Of a DNA stretch of 64,000 bases, positions 13,398-25,886 are shown one piece after another (position 1 is the first letter of the stretch; the number at the start of each line of letters is the position of its first letter). The translations under genes and the position numbers were made by a program. Source of the stretch: Holothuria scabra (Eukaryota; Echinodermata; Holothuroidea; Aspidochirotida; Holothuriidae); NCBI GenBank assembly GCA_037179385.1, contig CM074188.1:22337318-22401317 (forward strand), written 5' to 3'. The notes below the pieces were generated by a model. It was not told the origin of the DNA. It did no database searches and saw only the letters and a list, made by a program, of their open reading frames with translations.

Positions 13398-14839
13398 ACA
13401 AAATAAAAGTATTTTTTAGGAAGTTTCTGTGGCAGGAAAATAGAACTTGTGTGATTGGTAGAGAAGAAACAAAAATTTCATCTGTTGCCGGGAAAGTAAA
13501 TTTAAGCAACGTGTTGCACTGCCAGTCTTGCAGAAAGGTATGTGTACTTCTTTATCGGGCCAGTTATTTTCTTTGAACAGTTCTTCTACCCCTGGAGTCA
13601 GTCTAAGTCAGAAAGTTGCGCGAAGAACCGAAGACTGTGAGATGAAGATTCTATTCCTGGCGGCAGATAACGCCGAGATGGTGCGCGCGTCTTATGTCTT
13701 CATATGGCTGTCCGTCAGTCAGTCAGACAGACACTGCCATGTCAGTCAGACAGATACCGTCGGTCAGTCAGGAATAGCCTACGACGAAATGTGACTCAGT
13801 CATGTTATTCGTTTTATTATTTGCTTAAAGTGATGTATGATTTTCAGGACAGGACACAGCATGCTGTGCAACCTTAGTTCCTTTATCCAACTAGTACCGG
13901 TAAATTATTTAACGAACTCAGTGATAAGCTACCTTTGGACCCATATTGCGATGTAAGTATATGTTCATGGTGCTCTGCTGGCAAAGGAAAAAAATATGCA
14001 ATCAAATCGTCTTGCAATGTAGTAGCAGCAGAAATGACTGAATTTCGAGAGACAGAACTCAATTTTATTTACATTTTCTTCAGCAAGTACTTTACAGTTA
14101 GTCAGTTTGCAATCAAACCGAAAGGTCAAATGCTTATTCGCAAGTCTGCACGGTCCTTAGTACCGTGTCTTGCTTGTACTGCAATGACGATACGAAACTA
14201 GATTTTCACCACTTTATTCAGTGATTTAGTCAGATCAAAGGTCTTCTTATTTCCATGTTACCTAATAATTAAACTAATGAAAACTCCTTCTTGACTGAAA
14301 TTCGAATTGGTGATGTTAGTGTTTTGGAGGTTTCGAGAGCTGAAGTTTAAGAACAAGATATATAAGAATAAAAGCGAGAAACACCCCAGTAATGTTGAAT
14401 CAAGGCCGTAACTTGAACCTCTTGGATTGAATATATACTGTTTTCATGTGACGTCACAATTGGCAAGCCATGAGGCTCATTACTACCGGGTCAAAATCAA
14501 CAGTGTTTTAGAGTAATAGTTACACGTGAGTCGTCAGCGGCTTCTCAGCCAGCCACACAAGAGCCCCGTCCACACTATGCGACGCGACTTATAGCAACAA
14601 GACTGTCTTGTCGTGGTGAGTGACTGACCACCACTTTTCCTGTAAAAGCACATTATGCCACAAGTCGCAGGTCCATGAAGCTATACGAGCAAAACTGTGA
14701 CGTTTAACATACTCTTTATTTGTTACGTTGAAGAGGCAGGATTGTGTTTTGTCCATTTCAATTTACTGAACTTCACAGGCTTCATTCCAGAAGTCCCTCT
14801 TGGCAGTTTCACGTTTCAGTTTCATGCGACCGAATATGT
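13398..14839. other. Intergenic, nothing recognised
   Basis: No supported gene. Repeated CAGTCAGACAGA / GTCAGTCAG units at 13711-13770 form a short imperfect low-complexity patch. Confidence 0.4.
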
Positions 14840-15021
14840 CCAATGTTCAATATGCTCAATTTGAATAATCAAAACACTTTCAGTACATTTCATGATGTGT
14901 TATATAAGTTCTGGCATTTTGCATTGTTTGAATTAGCTTTCAATCAAAGAGCTACGCCAACTGAGAATTTCGATAAACCCCTACCAAAATTGTAGTTTGG
15001 GGTGCGAAGATTGGTCCTTAA
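14840..15021. mobile_element. TTAA-ended MITE family A, partial copy
   Basis: It contains the family interior (AATCAAAACACTTTCAGTAC, GCATTGTTTGAATTAGCTTT, AACTGAGAATTTCG) and the end GTAGTTTGGGGTGCGAAG...CCTTAA at 15018-15021. The left end is not recognisable. Confidence 0.5.
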
Positions 15022-18011
15022 TACCAGTCGCGTTGCAACTCGGGAGCCTGGGGGCCTAGCCCCCAAGAATTTAGCCAGGCCTTAAAAGTTTTCAAGGTTA
15101 TGTGTTAAATGTCTAAATATTACTGAATGACCTTAGAATTGGCTCCCACAAAATGTGCTGTGCCCCCCCCCCCCCATTATGATTATCTAGCCACGCCACT
15201 GCTTTGTGCGCTTACTACAAAGGGAACAAATATTCTTGAAGGAGACGTGCAAAATCAATGCAGCACACAGCCGGGTCCTCTCACGAAGAACCCAATTCCA
15301 GTCTCCGCTACAGGGTGCAAAGCAGTTTCCAAGCGTATGTGGATGACACGGTTGTCTTTGCTAAGTATTAAATTGACTTTGAAATATCCTTATCTTTTTC
15401 GCTTTCCGTTTGTCTTTGGCGGATCAGCTGATCTTCCACTTACACAACATTCTAGAATTAAGAAGACAAAAACTCTGTACCTTCAATTCTATACATGGCG
15501 CTACCCCAATTTCCCGAAGGTGGGCCATGAATACGGCGGCCCTGGAATTAAATCCTATATCGATTACCGATACCACAAACTCGTGAAGATACTTGAGTGT
15601 ATAAAAAGGGCGTTTGCACAGGTGTTCGTATTAACTGGGACAACACAAGCTTCTCGGCCTAATAACAAAGCTCATGGTTCATCAAATTGATACAAAAGTC
15701 CTTGTTTATACCACGAACCCTTTGTGATGGAAGCAACACTAGAGTCGCTACGAAGGTTATTTAGTGTAACAGGCCCACGTATAGGCCTATACCAGGAACT
15801 TGTTACCTGGACCTATTCCAGTTGAAGAGGGGGTACTATGTAAACCAAACCTTTGATCATACTTGGAAATCTGTGGTATAGCTCTATAGTGAAATCATGC
15901 TGAATATCAAATTTAGGTATGTGTCATCATGTCTAAGTATTAAATTTAGGTAGGGTGTGGAGACCAGTGGCGTAGCAACGGGGAGGGGGGGGGAGCTTGG
16001 TGGCCTAGTCCCCCGATTTTCCTCAGTGTAAGAATTGAGAGAAAATAAAATGTTTGGTCAGCAGACTTGTCAACTGTCCCGGACTTACCGGGAGACTCAC
16101 CATTTTTGTTTAGATGTACCGGCCTCCCGGTTTCATGATTCTCCCGACTTTTTAGTGTTCCATATTTGTACTAGGCCTATGCTTATTTGAGCAATTGACC
16201 ATGAATGAACACGGTGCAACTGATGTACGGCAATATATTTGCCATATAGGGAGCTTCGATATTTTGCATGCGCTGTATGTACGCAAATCAGAGCAACTTG
16301 CATTTCATGTGCAAAGCATCGAATGGACAATTTTCTCACCATGTTGCCAAGGCCTAAGCAGACGTTGCCCTAAGTGACGGTATTTGTATTGTTTTAGTTG
16401 AAAATTACCAACCTCGCGGTTTTTCTACCAATTTCCCCATTTTTGGCTCTGAAAAATATAAATCTCCCTATTTTGAGGTCAGACAGGTCGACAGGTCTAG
16501 ATCAGAAATAAACTTTGAAGAATTTGCTTCAGTAAATAAAAAAATGTGTAACAATTACGAAAACATGAATGTCTCAGTTTTAAGCACATTTTGTGCGTAC
16601 GAATAACTTCAAAATGCGTTTATTAAAATATATATATAGGCTGTTCTGCAGTGTCGTTTATTGCGCATGTTATTCACTTAGAACATGCAACGAATGTCCC
16701 GGCGACAAAATTATTCGAATGTGACGTTGTCAGGTTTAGACTTGTCTGCGTAGCAGACTGTGGGGCATATCCCTTGTTCAGTCATATCCCCATCATTGGA
16801 GGAGTGAACAAACCGAGTCCGCTCAGCGGGGTAGGTTTTGACCCGCTCTGCCTTTCAGATGGCTGGTTGATGCACTGAAAACAAGGCAACCATACGTACA
16901 CTGAAGACCATTTTTACACGGTCATTCCTATACGGTATCATACATAAAATATGCCGTAATTAGGATAAGGTACTCCGTTCGAATATATCCTGTATCTTTA
17001 AACGAGCATGTTGAGCCTCACTCCTTGCCCATGGCAAGTAGAACGATTGTTTTCGACAAGTCCTCTTTTTACTATTTCGTACTGGCGTCTGGCTGGATTT
17101 GCAAAATGTCCTCAAGGTCCGGATTTCATGTGTTGTCCACATGATCCGTCTGCCTTGCTGGCTAATATTTTGAGAGATTTACTAGTGGTGTTTTGGGTTT
17201 GACCAAGTATACCAATGACTGAACAAATATTGCACCATTTTGCAGCTAGACACCATTGAAAACCGGAAAAATTTCCGAAGGAAAGCAAAAACACGTAGAA
17301 TTCTCCCCCAGGACAGTTATATGTCCTTGCTAGAAAGTAAATATGGTAACCCTAGATTGGAGACAAGTGGTATGTTCTAGGAGATATCATATGTATATAA
17401 TTGAGTAATGCACATGTGACCTATGGATAAGGTGATGGGTAATTGAAACAGAGATATACCAGAAGCTGAAGGTAAATTACAGCTCAATTATAGGATGTTA
17501 GGATGTATGTCTAGCCCATTTTTCTAAAATTCTCGCGCTACGAGCGATTATGCAAAGCTAAAATTGATGCTGTTGTGGCTTTAGGTATAGCTTCAATCAT
17601 GAATGGCTTAAGGAATTTCTAAGCTAGCCCAAAAACGTTCTTAAACGGTGTCAGTTGAATCGTAAAATAGTATTATTACCAATAACACAATATTACACGT
17701 TTTAAAAATATTTTGAGTGCTAAGGAATTGCTTTACTGACTAAACCTGGTAGGCTTTTGGAGTAAGTCTGCTGCAGTGTCATTAATTCCAGTAGGATGTG
17801 AAACGGCATCAGTGAACGACCGTTTACCGTAGGCTACATGGGTCTATTATGAAAGCACAATCGGTATTTTCATGGCGCCGTTGAATCCCGGTCTTCCATA
17901 GCATATGCCTTAAATGTTAAATAAAAAAACGTTATCTGTTACCCAGGCGCTTACAGGAAAATATTCATTTTTTGTACGAAATGAATAGCCGTGTAGAAGT
18001 ATATCTATTAT
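15022..18011. other. Intergenic, mostly unassigned
   Basis: The 187-residue open frame at 15127-15690 has no known domain and runs through a poly-C tract, so I do not call it a gene. A different frame at 15276-15368 contains an isolated AYVDDTVVFAK, which resembles motif C of reverse transcriptases (see findings). A GTGGCGTAGCAACGGGGAGG element end lies near 15966. Nothing else is supported. Confidence 0.35.
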
Positions 18012-18348
18012 GAGGGTGGAGTTAGTGGCTCGGTGGTTTGAGCGTACTGCCTTGGATGCTGAAGGTCCCCAGATCAAATCCCTGGGCCTAAAAATTAACT
18101 TGTTCAGCACAGCTGTTCACGGTGATGCTGAACTGGGTTTAAAAATTGGTGAATTACCTTTATGCATCTGTAAATAATTAAAAGTAACGATTTTATGTAA
18201 TGTTTTCCGTGATTAAGCTGTAGATTAAGTTAAAAATGTCTGTGTTGTGATGTTCTCTCTTATTTATTTGATTTCATTTTTCCAATTTGTAAATAGTGTA
18301 AATATGCTCATGACTGGGAATACAGTTTCCCTTCAAAAAAAAAAAATG
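18012..18348 (+). mobile_element. tRNA-derived SINE with A and B boxes and A-rich tail
   Basis: The head reads GGTGGAGTTAGTGGCTCGGT. TGGCTCGGTGG (18026-18036) fits the polymerase III A box and GATCAAATCC (18072-18081) fits the B box, at a tRNA-like spacing. The paired CCCCAG...CTGGG around the B box looks like a T-arm stem. A body of about 250 bp follows, ending in an A-run at 18338-18348. Pieces of the unit may serve as polymerase III promoters but this one need not be active. No perfect flanking target duplication was found. Confidence 0.6.
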
Positions 18349-18399
18349 GTGAATTACAAAATTGGGTATTTGGTTGTCCGTTTCAGGAAATTGTCAGAC

Positions 18400-18735
18400 T
18401 CAGGAAGTTGTCGGATTCAGGAAGTTGCTCAATTGCTCAGTTCAGCTGTTGAGCAGTGGTGCAGAGCAAGTAACCTCCACCCCCACACAGCCTTTGGGAA
18501 AGTGGATAAAAACTGGGGATATGCTCACGTCCATCGGATGGGGACGTTTAATGGCGGTTAAATGAGCAGGCTTGGGAAAGATTAGTACACGCCCATCAGG
18601 TCACTTCTGAGCAATGTTCTAAAAGAGAAGGCGAGGTTCGCCGTTGTTTACCCCCGCTCACTCTGGCATAGGGTCCTCGATGAGCCAAATGGCTCCCTGA
18701 CCCTCAAAACGTTATATTAAATTAAAATTAAATAG
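18400..18735. repeat. Probable retroposon tail region
   Basis: Three tandem CAGGAAGTTGTC-like units at 18384-18430 precede a GC-rich stretch containing GGATGGGGACGTTTAATGGC, which resembles the 3' untranslated part of many invertebrate LINEs and SINEs. It ends in ATTAAATTAAAATTAAAT. No coding part is seen. The class is inferred from style only. Confidence 0.3.
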
Positions 18736-19205
18736 CTCATATGACACTTGTCAGTATGATATTGTTTCTTTGGTATATAGTATGTCACTTGTAAATTCTC
18801 CACAAATACTAAAAATGAGTATTTTAAAAAAGTTATCGTACTCCAAAAAAAGGAAAATCCTGAACGCTTGCCAATAGTCCGTTCAAAATTATGCCAAACA
18901 TAGCACCATTTTGCATCTAGGCCTGAAATCTTAGTCAACGAAAATTTCTCAGAGGGGGACACAGTTACTACTGGTTTTCCTTTTGAAAATAAAGTGCATT
19001 CAGATATTGCATACTAAGCGATCTACGTCCTCCTGATATTCAGTAATGCCCAGTTTTGGGGCACCTAACAAAAACTGTATGTACGACCTTGTGTATAACC
19101 ATTTTGCATATATTGACTTCTTTCTCATTTTTTGAGAAATGGCAGACATGAGATTCGTATTTAAAGTCTGGGTACATGCATCTTAAAACACGTGGGTAGT
19201 GCTTA
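18736..19205. other. Intergenic, nothing recognised
   Basis: About 18870-18960 resembles 17200-17290 (GCACCATTTTGCATCTAG against GCACCATTTTGCAGCTAG), a weak dispersed repeat. No gene. Confidence 0.35.
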
Positions 19206-19720
19206 TTCCGACCATCTGGAGGGTTTGTAAAGCCCATTTTTTTTCACGCTCCGCGCTAACAGATGGTGGCGCTCCGCTTAGATAGTCTTATCGTGCCTGA
19301 CCTTCGGAGGTACCAGGCCCCCACTTCTTACCTAGCCCCCCTAAAATATCATCCAGGCTACGCCATTGATGGAGACGCTAATTATTTCATGGCCCCATCT
19401 ACCAAAGGCAAACTCAACATGTTTATAGACAGAAACAGCAGTAAAAAGAGAACTTTTATCAAGTGAACTTTGGCGTACGGGAGCATTTCAGTTGGGGGGG
19501 GGGGGGGCAGAGGATTCTCTGCCCGAAAAATGTAATTCTGCCCGAAAGACTATCTAAGTGGAGCGCCACTATCAGTTGGCGCGGAGCGTACAGAAAATTT
19601 TGAAAAATCGCAACCCTCAGACAGCCGGAGATGGCCTCTCCCAGGCTTATACAGTTATAAGCAGAATCAAAGCCGTCGATATTTTGAACTTTCGTTTGCA
19701 ATAAAATTTTCACCAAAAAT
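19206..19720. repeat. Cluster of GGAGCGCCA modules, one inverted and one direct
   Basis: The inverted module GGTGGCGCTCCGCTTAG is near 19264 and the direct module GTGGAGCGCCACTATCAG is near 19558, the latter followed by CAGACAGCCGGAGATGG. Between them is a G run at 19494-19507. Modules of this family also sit inside 7095-8466 and at 20551. GCGCCA...TGGCGC within each module can pair as a short hairpin. Confidence 0.5.
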
Positions 19721-20480
19721 GAGCAAATCTACAAAAAGTTCAGAAAACTCCCAGATGAAATGTACCACTTGGCACTACAATTGGATGACTACATTAAGCT
19801 ATAAGCATTGGAAAATGAGTTTGTTTGCGCGTTCTACAAACTATTTTACGTCATGCAGCATGAGGTTATCATCAATATAATTTTGAAAAATTGAAAAACT
19901 TCAGAAACCCTCGAAAATCCCAAGGCTTCTGAACTTCAAGGGAGGATGGCATTGCATCGCATTCCGGCTGCCTATTAAATATAAGTTTTGTCGAACTTTA
20001 CAAGGATCCCGTGTGTTTTAGCAGCCTGTTTAGCTCAGATTCAGAGGCCCGAATTACCTGATTGGGGATGCCATGCAACGAAATGGCCCTTAAAAACCGA
20101 TTAACTCAATTTTCGCGCGATTCCCAAGCAAGGTAGGAGCCTGTTTATATGCATTTAAACAAACAAGGACGCAAATTATTTCCTAGTGAGCAAACGACCT
20201 AAGTCCATGTCAACGGTTTTGGCACACTTGATGACCACAAACCGTACCCATTAAATAAAAAAGGGCGTTGACAAAGCACTATTCATATATTCTTCCCCGA
20301 TCCAGCGATCGGTAACTGAAGTTCGTCTATTAAAACATTTGAGAGGTGAAAAAACATAATATAATGATAAACCGCACCTGGGAATGTATAAAACATTTCC
20401 TGGTCTTGTATCTTTTCCGGGGAAAACTGTAGAACGGAATTATAAATATGAGTACCGTATGTCTGTGGCTCTGTTGCGAC

Positions 20481-20757
20481 CATGGGCGTCCGCAGAAATT
20501 TTTACAAGGGGGCTGAGGGTCATTGATGGATGATTCAATTGTGTACACTATCTAAGCGGAGCGCCACAATCAGTTGGCGCGGAAATTTTGGACCTTACAA
20601 ACCCTCCAGATGGCCGGAAACACACGAGTGTTATAAGCTGCATGTACCCAGCCCTGAAACAGGAATTTCATGTCTGTAATTTTTAGATTTTTAGAATTTT
20701 CAATGTAAAAAATTGTTGAAGGGAAATCTGCCTCTCTGTCACGGCCTCGCACGCCTA
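20481..20757. mobile_element. Short relative of the 7095-8466 element
   Basis: The left end CATGGGCGTCCGCAG and right end CTCGCACGCCTATG are imperfect inverted repeats of each other. Inside is one CTAAGCGGAGCGCCACAATC module followed by CCAGATGGCCGGAAA. It is non-coding. Confidence 0.4.
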
Positions 20758-21189
20758 TGCTCGATAAAACTTACGCTGTCAAACAGCCTATATATGCCTA
20801 TATCTGTTACACAATTATGAATCATACCCCCCCCCCCCCAATTAATCTTGTATACTTGTATATCCCAGTTACATCCGTGCGTCGCCACTTGAGATCAGCA
20901 TGGGACCAAACCAAGACCAATGCATTCATCAATAGTCGGATGCCATATGCACACTACACACATGGCAACTAGTACAATTGTGGCATAGTTTTTACAAATA
21001 CAAATTTCCAATAGATATCACGAATGATGGTTCCCAAATCGCGATTTGACTATTCAGCATACCATCTTCTCTTTCGCTATTCCTGGTCAAATGTCCATAT
21101 ATTTCACGAATAGAAACTCACGCTGTGAGTGAAGATATTTTGGTGATTTATTTTTAATTTTTTTATTTCAATTTTTAATTATTTTTTTT
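20758..21189. other. Intergenic, nothing recognised
   Basis: A C run lies at 20827-20838; the rest is AT-rich sequence without a supported feature. Confidence 0.35.
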
Positions 21190-22260
21190 CACAAGTTTGA
21201 TTTTCCGGTGGGGGGGGGGGGGGAGCGGGGGGGGGAGTGCCCACTTGCCCCCCTTCCACATTGTTGCGACTCTTGCCCGAATTCCAGTTCCACTGAATTG
21301 ATACAACTGTCTATATGACTCGGGTCGAACTCCCGACTAAATGATTTTTCTACTAACGCCGTTTGAGAAAAAACCGGCTTGTCACGTTGCTATAGATGTT
21401 TTTACATGGATTTGTGGGCAGACTTACTTGCAGATTTGTTCACACTAAATTCGTATGAGTGAGCAAACAAGCTACGCTGATTTGTTTACCATTGCCCGAA
21501 TTTCGGTTCCACAGCAATGCAGGTTAAAAAGTTTCGCAAAATTTTAAGCCTAGAGGATCATTTTGAAAAGTGCAAAATCGTCATCTCATTCATATGCTGC
21601 CCAAATACCTCTCTACCAAGTACGTTTCAGCCTTCTGGTGACTATTGGTGATCGTCATTTAGTGGTGCGTCACAAGATAGCTTTTGATTGATTTGTTCGG
21701 GTAAAATTTTGGGGACTGTATACATCCTCTCTCCCCTTGTAACTTCTGGCAATTAAAAATATCCCAGAACTCTTTTGCAACTTTTGACCGAATATTGTGT
21801 CATTTCGGGCAAAGGTTTGCGCGAGAATATGAAGTGAGGCTGACGAAAAATTGTTTTTTTTTTCATAAGCTGCCCGAATGTGTCGCGAATTTTGGTGATC
21901 TTTCAGAGTTTTCATGAAAATTGTTCCGTGACTATGATGCTTTTTTTTAATTTTTCGGCCAAGTGTTTGAAGGAATTCGTGCGCGCCTAGGAGTTTTCTG
22001 TGTAAGTAGAAACAAACCAGGGTTTAAGACTCAAACGGCTGCCCGAATTTTTCCAGATCCCTGCCCGAATTTTAGGTCTTGAGAAAATTAAAAAACTAAT
22101 TCGAACAAAGAAAAATAATCGTCTGAAATATTTTCTCTAAGTTCATGACTCAAATATTGGGGGAACATTTGATATGATGCCGCCTTCAGAAAATGTCGGG
22201 GATACCCCCATTTTCTTCTTCCCTCCCCTCATCCTCCCCCCGCCCAAGCCAATAACAACA
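21190..22260. repeat. TGCCCGAAT-rich region bounded by G and C runs
   Basis: TGCCCGAAT or a close variant recurs near 21272, 21493, 21871, 22041 and 22063. The left border is a long G-rich tract (21210-21237) and the right border a C-rich tract (about 22220-22248). This suggests a decayed non-coding mobile element about 1 kb long with G/C-rich ends. Frames are interrupted and no domain is seen. Confidence 0.35.
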
Positions 22261-24424
22261 ACTAAAAGTCACCATTCACGGTGGGAATAGTTGCTGGTGT
22301 ACTGCTTCCGTAAAGTGTTCCCAGAGTGGAAGATGTTTCCCATCAACAACCAGAAAGAAAGTGTGCAAACGCAGAGAGTGATATCTATATAAACGTCAGC
22401 TTGTGCACGCGGAAATGAGAGTGAAAATGTTTGAAAAATGTCAAGTAGCTTAAAGGCTACCGTACATCGGAACTGTTATTTCCGTGATTCTGTGTATCAG
22501 ATAGTGTTTGCTATGCACATCTCGCATGTTTATTATGGTCAAAGCGTACTATACTCTCGTTTGCCGTACTGTTCAAGTACCGTGTACATGTACGTACCGA
22601 TATTGATAAAAAGCCCACAGTCTTTTCACGACATCAGATTTACGGACATTTGTCTTGGCATGGTAGACAATACACTGTACACTGGTTTAGGCCCATAAAG
22701 AATAAGTTGCTTTGTAGTTACTGTATTTAGTTGGTTTTTCGCATCATTGGTCTTAGAACTATAATTTACATTGGGAAGAACATGAGATGACAATATACTT
22801 GGACCAGTCTATCGTAAGTAAATGTTCATTTTTGTTGTGGAACTTTCATACTTTTATTGGTTTCCCCCTCTTGAGTCTTGTCGACCGCCGTACCAACTAC
22901 CAACACCAATTTTAGTACAGTAACGTTAGCAAGTGAGTATTGTACCAACTACCAACCATATCATCCAGAAGGCCTATCATGTATGGTTATGTTACTGTAG
23001 TCTATACCGTTAGTAGGCCTTGGCTAGGCCAGTAATAACACGTAGGCCTACGCTTAGCATAGGGCCTAATTCTACCACAGCACCAACCATGAATGTGGTG
23101 AACGTTATTCAGTTATGTAGACATAGGCTAGGCCTTTATAATCAATATGCAGTGAATGAATTTGTGAAATATATGCAAATGGCAGACCTGTCAACTGTCC
23201 TGGTTTTACCCACAGCTTGTCCTAGCCCTAGCCTAACTTAGGCCTAGGCCTAGCTAAATTATAGACAAATCGAATTAACTTAGCACTTGTTTGAATTTTC
23301 AGTGACTGTAGGCAGCCATTAGTGGGGTCCATCGGCTTTAAATCATCTAGCCTACATTTATAGTCTACATGAATTTCAAATCCTCATATTCAGTGAAGTT
23401 GAGAAAATCAAGATACACTTCAGTGTACAACTGTCCATGGAACAGGTAGGCCTAGGCCTAACTCAGAAGAAATGTAAAGACTGAAGGCCCGATCCTCTCA
23501 CCCCGGGGTTCTACATGAGGCCGAATTCTCTCACCCGGCCTTCTAAGTGGGGCATGAGATTTCAGCCCACCAAGTGTAGCGTTATTACTTTTACTTGGAA
23601 AAACAGTCCTATTTTTTTTTGGTATGTTCTAAATTAGTCACTGAGTGACGTATAATCCGTTCCTTGTAGTCACTCCTTACTACAGTCACTGGCCTACAGG
23701 TACAAAGCTAACGACATTTTAAGCCAAAACAACAAACTGAGCTCAAATTACGATGGTATGGTTCATGGAACAGATTTGAGTTAACATAATGATTTTGAGC
23801 ATTCTTAAATACCACTTATATCATCTGGAATGTTTAATACCAGCAAATTCATAGCAAAAGGCAGGAAAAATGTGGTGAAATCCTTCCCAGTAACATCGAC
23901 ATCTTGACAGCTTGATCGTCTGCTACTGTGTTGCATGATGAGAAGGACTTCCGCTCGTCCAGCTATCGAAGACCAATTAGTAAGCGCGGCTAGTCAATAC
24001 TTGTACGTCATATAGTAAGCTCTCTGTACATTATGAAATTGTACAGTCACTGTGAAGGTTTCCCGGTTTTATATGACAAACACTGACTTCATCGACTGAA
24101 AAATTACTCTGCACAGGCTTAACGTTACTCGCAGAATTATCCTGCCAAAATTTCCCTTTTAAAGGTCTTATTTTGTTAACAGACTTGTGTGGAAGGTGAA
24201 TGTCATGACAAAGATCATCTGTGGAAAGTTTGGTGAGAAAAGGTATCTTCTTGGGGATGTGAGGGATTCCTACTCACGTGTGAGTAGGCAAATGAGCTGG
24301 GTTTTTGTGTATACCGGGCAAGGGCCCAGAAATGAAGTGTATAGCATAGGAACGTAATGCTGGGTCCTGTTCAAGGGCTAGTTCTAAATAGGATTGAACT
24401 CCCAAGGTTGCTAGTGTTAAGTGT
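22261..24424. other. Intergenic with AGGCCTA-rich patch
   Basis: TAGGCCTA and AGGCCT occur repeatedly between about 22960 and 23460, often overlapping (for example GGCCTAGGCCTAGC at 23239). 23305-23455 is a second copy of the repeat at 9325-9480. CCTACTCACGTGTGAGTAGG at 24269-24288 is a near-perfect palindrome around an E-box. No gene. Confidence 0.4.
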
Positions 24425-24858
24425 TTAACCATCACTAAAGATCTAAACTGGGATAAGCATATCCAGAATATCTGTAACAAGGGAAATAAAATCCTTGGTT
24501 TTTGTGTAGAAACCTATCTTCCTGCCCTGGAGATGTCAAGTTAATGGCTTATAAAGGAATTCTTCTGCCTGTGCTGGAGTACACCGGTACCATTTGGGAC
24601 CCTCACCAGGTCTACCTGTGTGACAAGCTTGAGAGCATACAAAAATGGTCAGCTAGATTCATTGCCTCTGACTATTCTAGAGAGCCAGGATCTATGACCA
24701 GTCTCCTTAAGGAACTAAACCTTTTGCCTTTAACCGATAGACGGAGACAAAGTAGATTGATCCTTTTTTCCAAAGGTGTGTTTGGCCAGGCTCTCTTGCC
24801 TGTTGATTGTCTCCATGAGATGAGAATTGTGATAAATTTAGCTGTTGCTTCAAAATAA
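24425..24858 (+). pseudogene. LINE reverse-transcriptase C-terminal remnant (CR1/L2/Jockey-like)
   Basis: The first frame gives LNWDKHIQNICNKGNKILGF and a frameshift near 24510 leads to SCPGDVKLMAYKGILLPVLE, then YTGTIWDPHQ, DKLESIQKWSARFIASDYS and LLPLTDRRRQSRLILFSK. This order (DL.W..HI, a CP..VK..AYK..V.P.LEY...WDP block, then KLE..Q..AARF, then L..RR...RL) is the usual end of the reverse-transcriptase domain in non-LTR elements of the CR1/L2/Jockey type. The catalytic part, endonuclease and 3' end are missing. The copy is 5'-truncated and frameshifted, so it is dead. Its end abuts MITE sequence at about 24858. The exact clade is not decided. Confidence 0.75.
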
Positions 24859-25566
24859 GTTTGGGGGGACTGCTCTTGACCCTCCAGTTCCTCCCACAAT
24901 TGTCTGAAATTCATCCTCATCCAGACAAAGTCTTAGTTTATTTCTTCAGGGTGAGTATAGAAAAGCTTAATGTGCAAAATCAAAATACTCTCAGTACAGT
25001 TCATGCTGTGTAATATATATAAGCTTTGGTATTCTGCATTGTTTGAATTAGCTGTCAATTAGGGCTTTGAACATGTAGCGATAATGGCTGTATGATCCCA
25101 TGTGTAATAAACGTTAAGCTACAAGCGATTATTTGTAAAACTTGTCTTTGACATTTTGTTAGAGTATACAAATGGATGGAAAATTTATATATTTATATTT
25201 ATCCATTTGTATACTCTGATGATCCCTGGTCTTTGTTAAATGAAACTTTCTGGGCATATTTGAACCTTGTAGGCTTCAAAGTTTCAGAATAATTTGATTT
25301 TACCATGCAAGATAACAACAATTACTACTTTTGCATTACATTTAGTATTGTCAAACACTTCCTGAAATTCTTATTTTTTTGTTGTTGTTGTGATACTGTA
25401 AGGTAATCACGATTAATTGCTAAACAAAAACAAATTTTGAGGTTAAATGTTCAGTTACTTTGCTAAATGTTCACAGCCCTACTGTCAATCAGAGAACTGA
25501 ACCAATTGAGAGTTTCAGTACCCTCCTTCAAGAACTGCAGTTTGGGGTGAGAGGAATGGCCTTTAA
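24858..25566. mobile_element. MITE family A copy, split by a hAT insertion
   Basis: 24858-24895 (GTTTGGGGGGACTGCTCTTG) is the end of a related family B element. From about 24890 the family A interior follows (CCTCCCACAATTGTCTGAAA, ATCCTCATCCAGACAAAG) as far as GCTGTCAAT at 25059. The same element resumes after the insertion at 25482 with CTGTCAATCAGAGAACTG and ends CAGTTTGGGGTGAGAGGA...CTTTAA at 25566. Confidence 0.65.
25060..25481. mobile_element. 422-bp non-autonomous hAT element with 8-bp TSD
   Basis: The left end TAGGGCTTTGAACATGTAGC and the right end GCTAAATGTTCACAGCCCTA are inverted repeats. The element is flanked by a perfect 8-bp duplication CTGTCAAT (25052-25059 and 25482-25489). 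TAGGG-type ends and 8-bp duplications are the signature of hAT transposons. An internal perfect 17-bp hairpin lies at 25161-25177 / 25201-25217 (AGAGTATACAAATGGAT and its inverse). No coding capacity. Confidence 0.85.
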
Positions 25567-25886
25567 AGGTGATGGACTCCAGTAATGGCTGACTAAAATC
25601 GGTCCATCACAATCTGTCCGGACTCTTCTATACAGTATACATAGGCATATAAAAAAAAAGGTAGGACATATGGCAATACACCAATGCAGGGCTTTGCACA
25701 AAAATTTGTTTTCTCACTTTCCACTAGATTCTACTCCTTCAAATCTCTTGCAAACATTCCTACATCTTTCTCTGATGAAACAAAACAAATCTGAGTTGTC
25801 TTTAACAAAAAACTCACATCAAATGCAAGAAATCTTCTCATCCAATTCGGCTTAAACCACAGACTGAATCACTCATGACAAATTCA

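Noticed and set aside
15127..15690. Longest open frame in the window, 187 residues
   Set aside because: No recognisable domain, passes through a poly-C run, and begins in repeat-like sequence.
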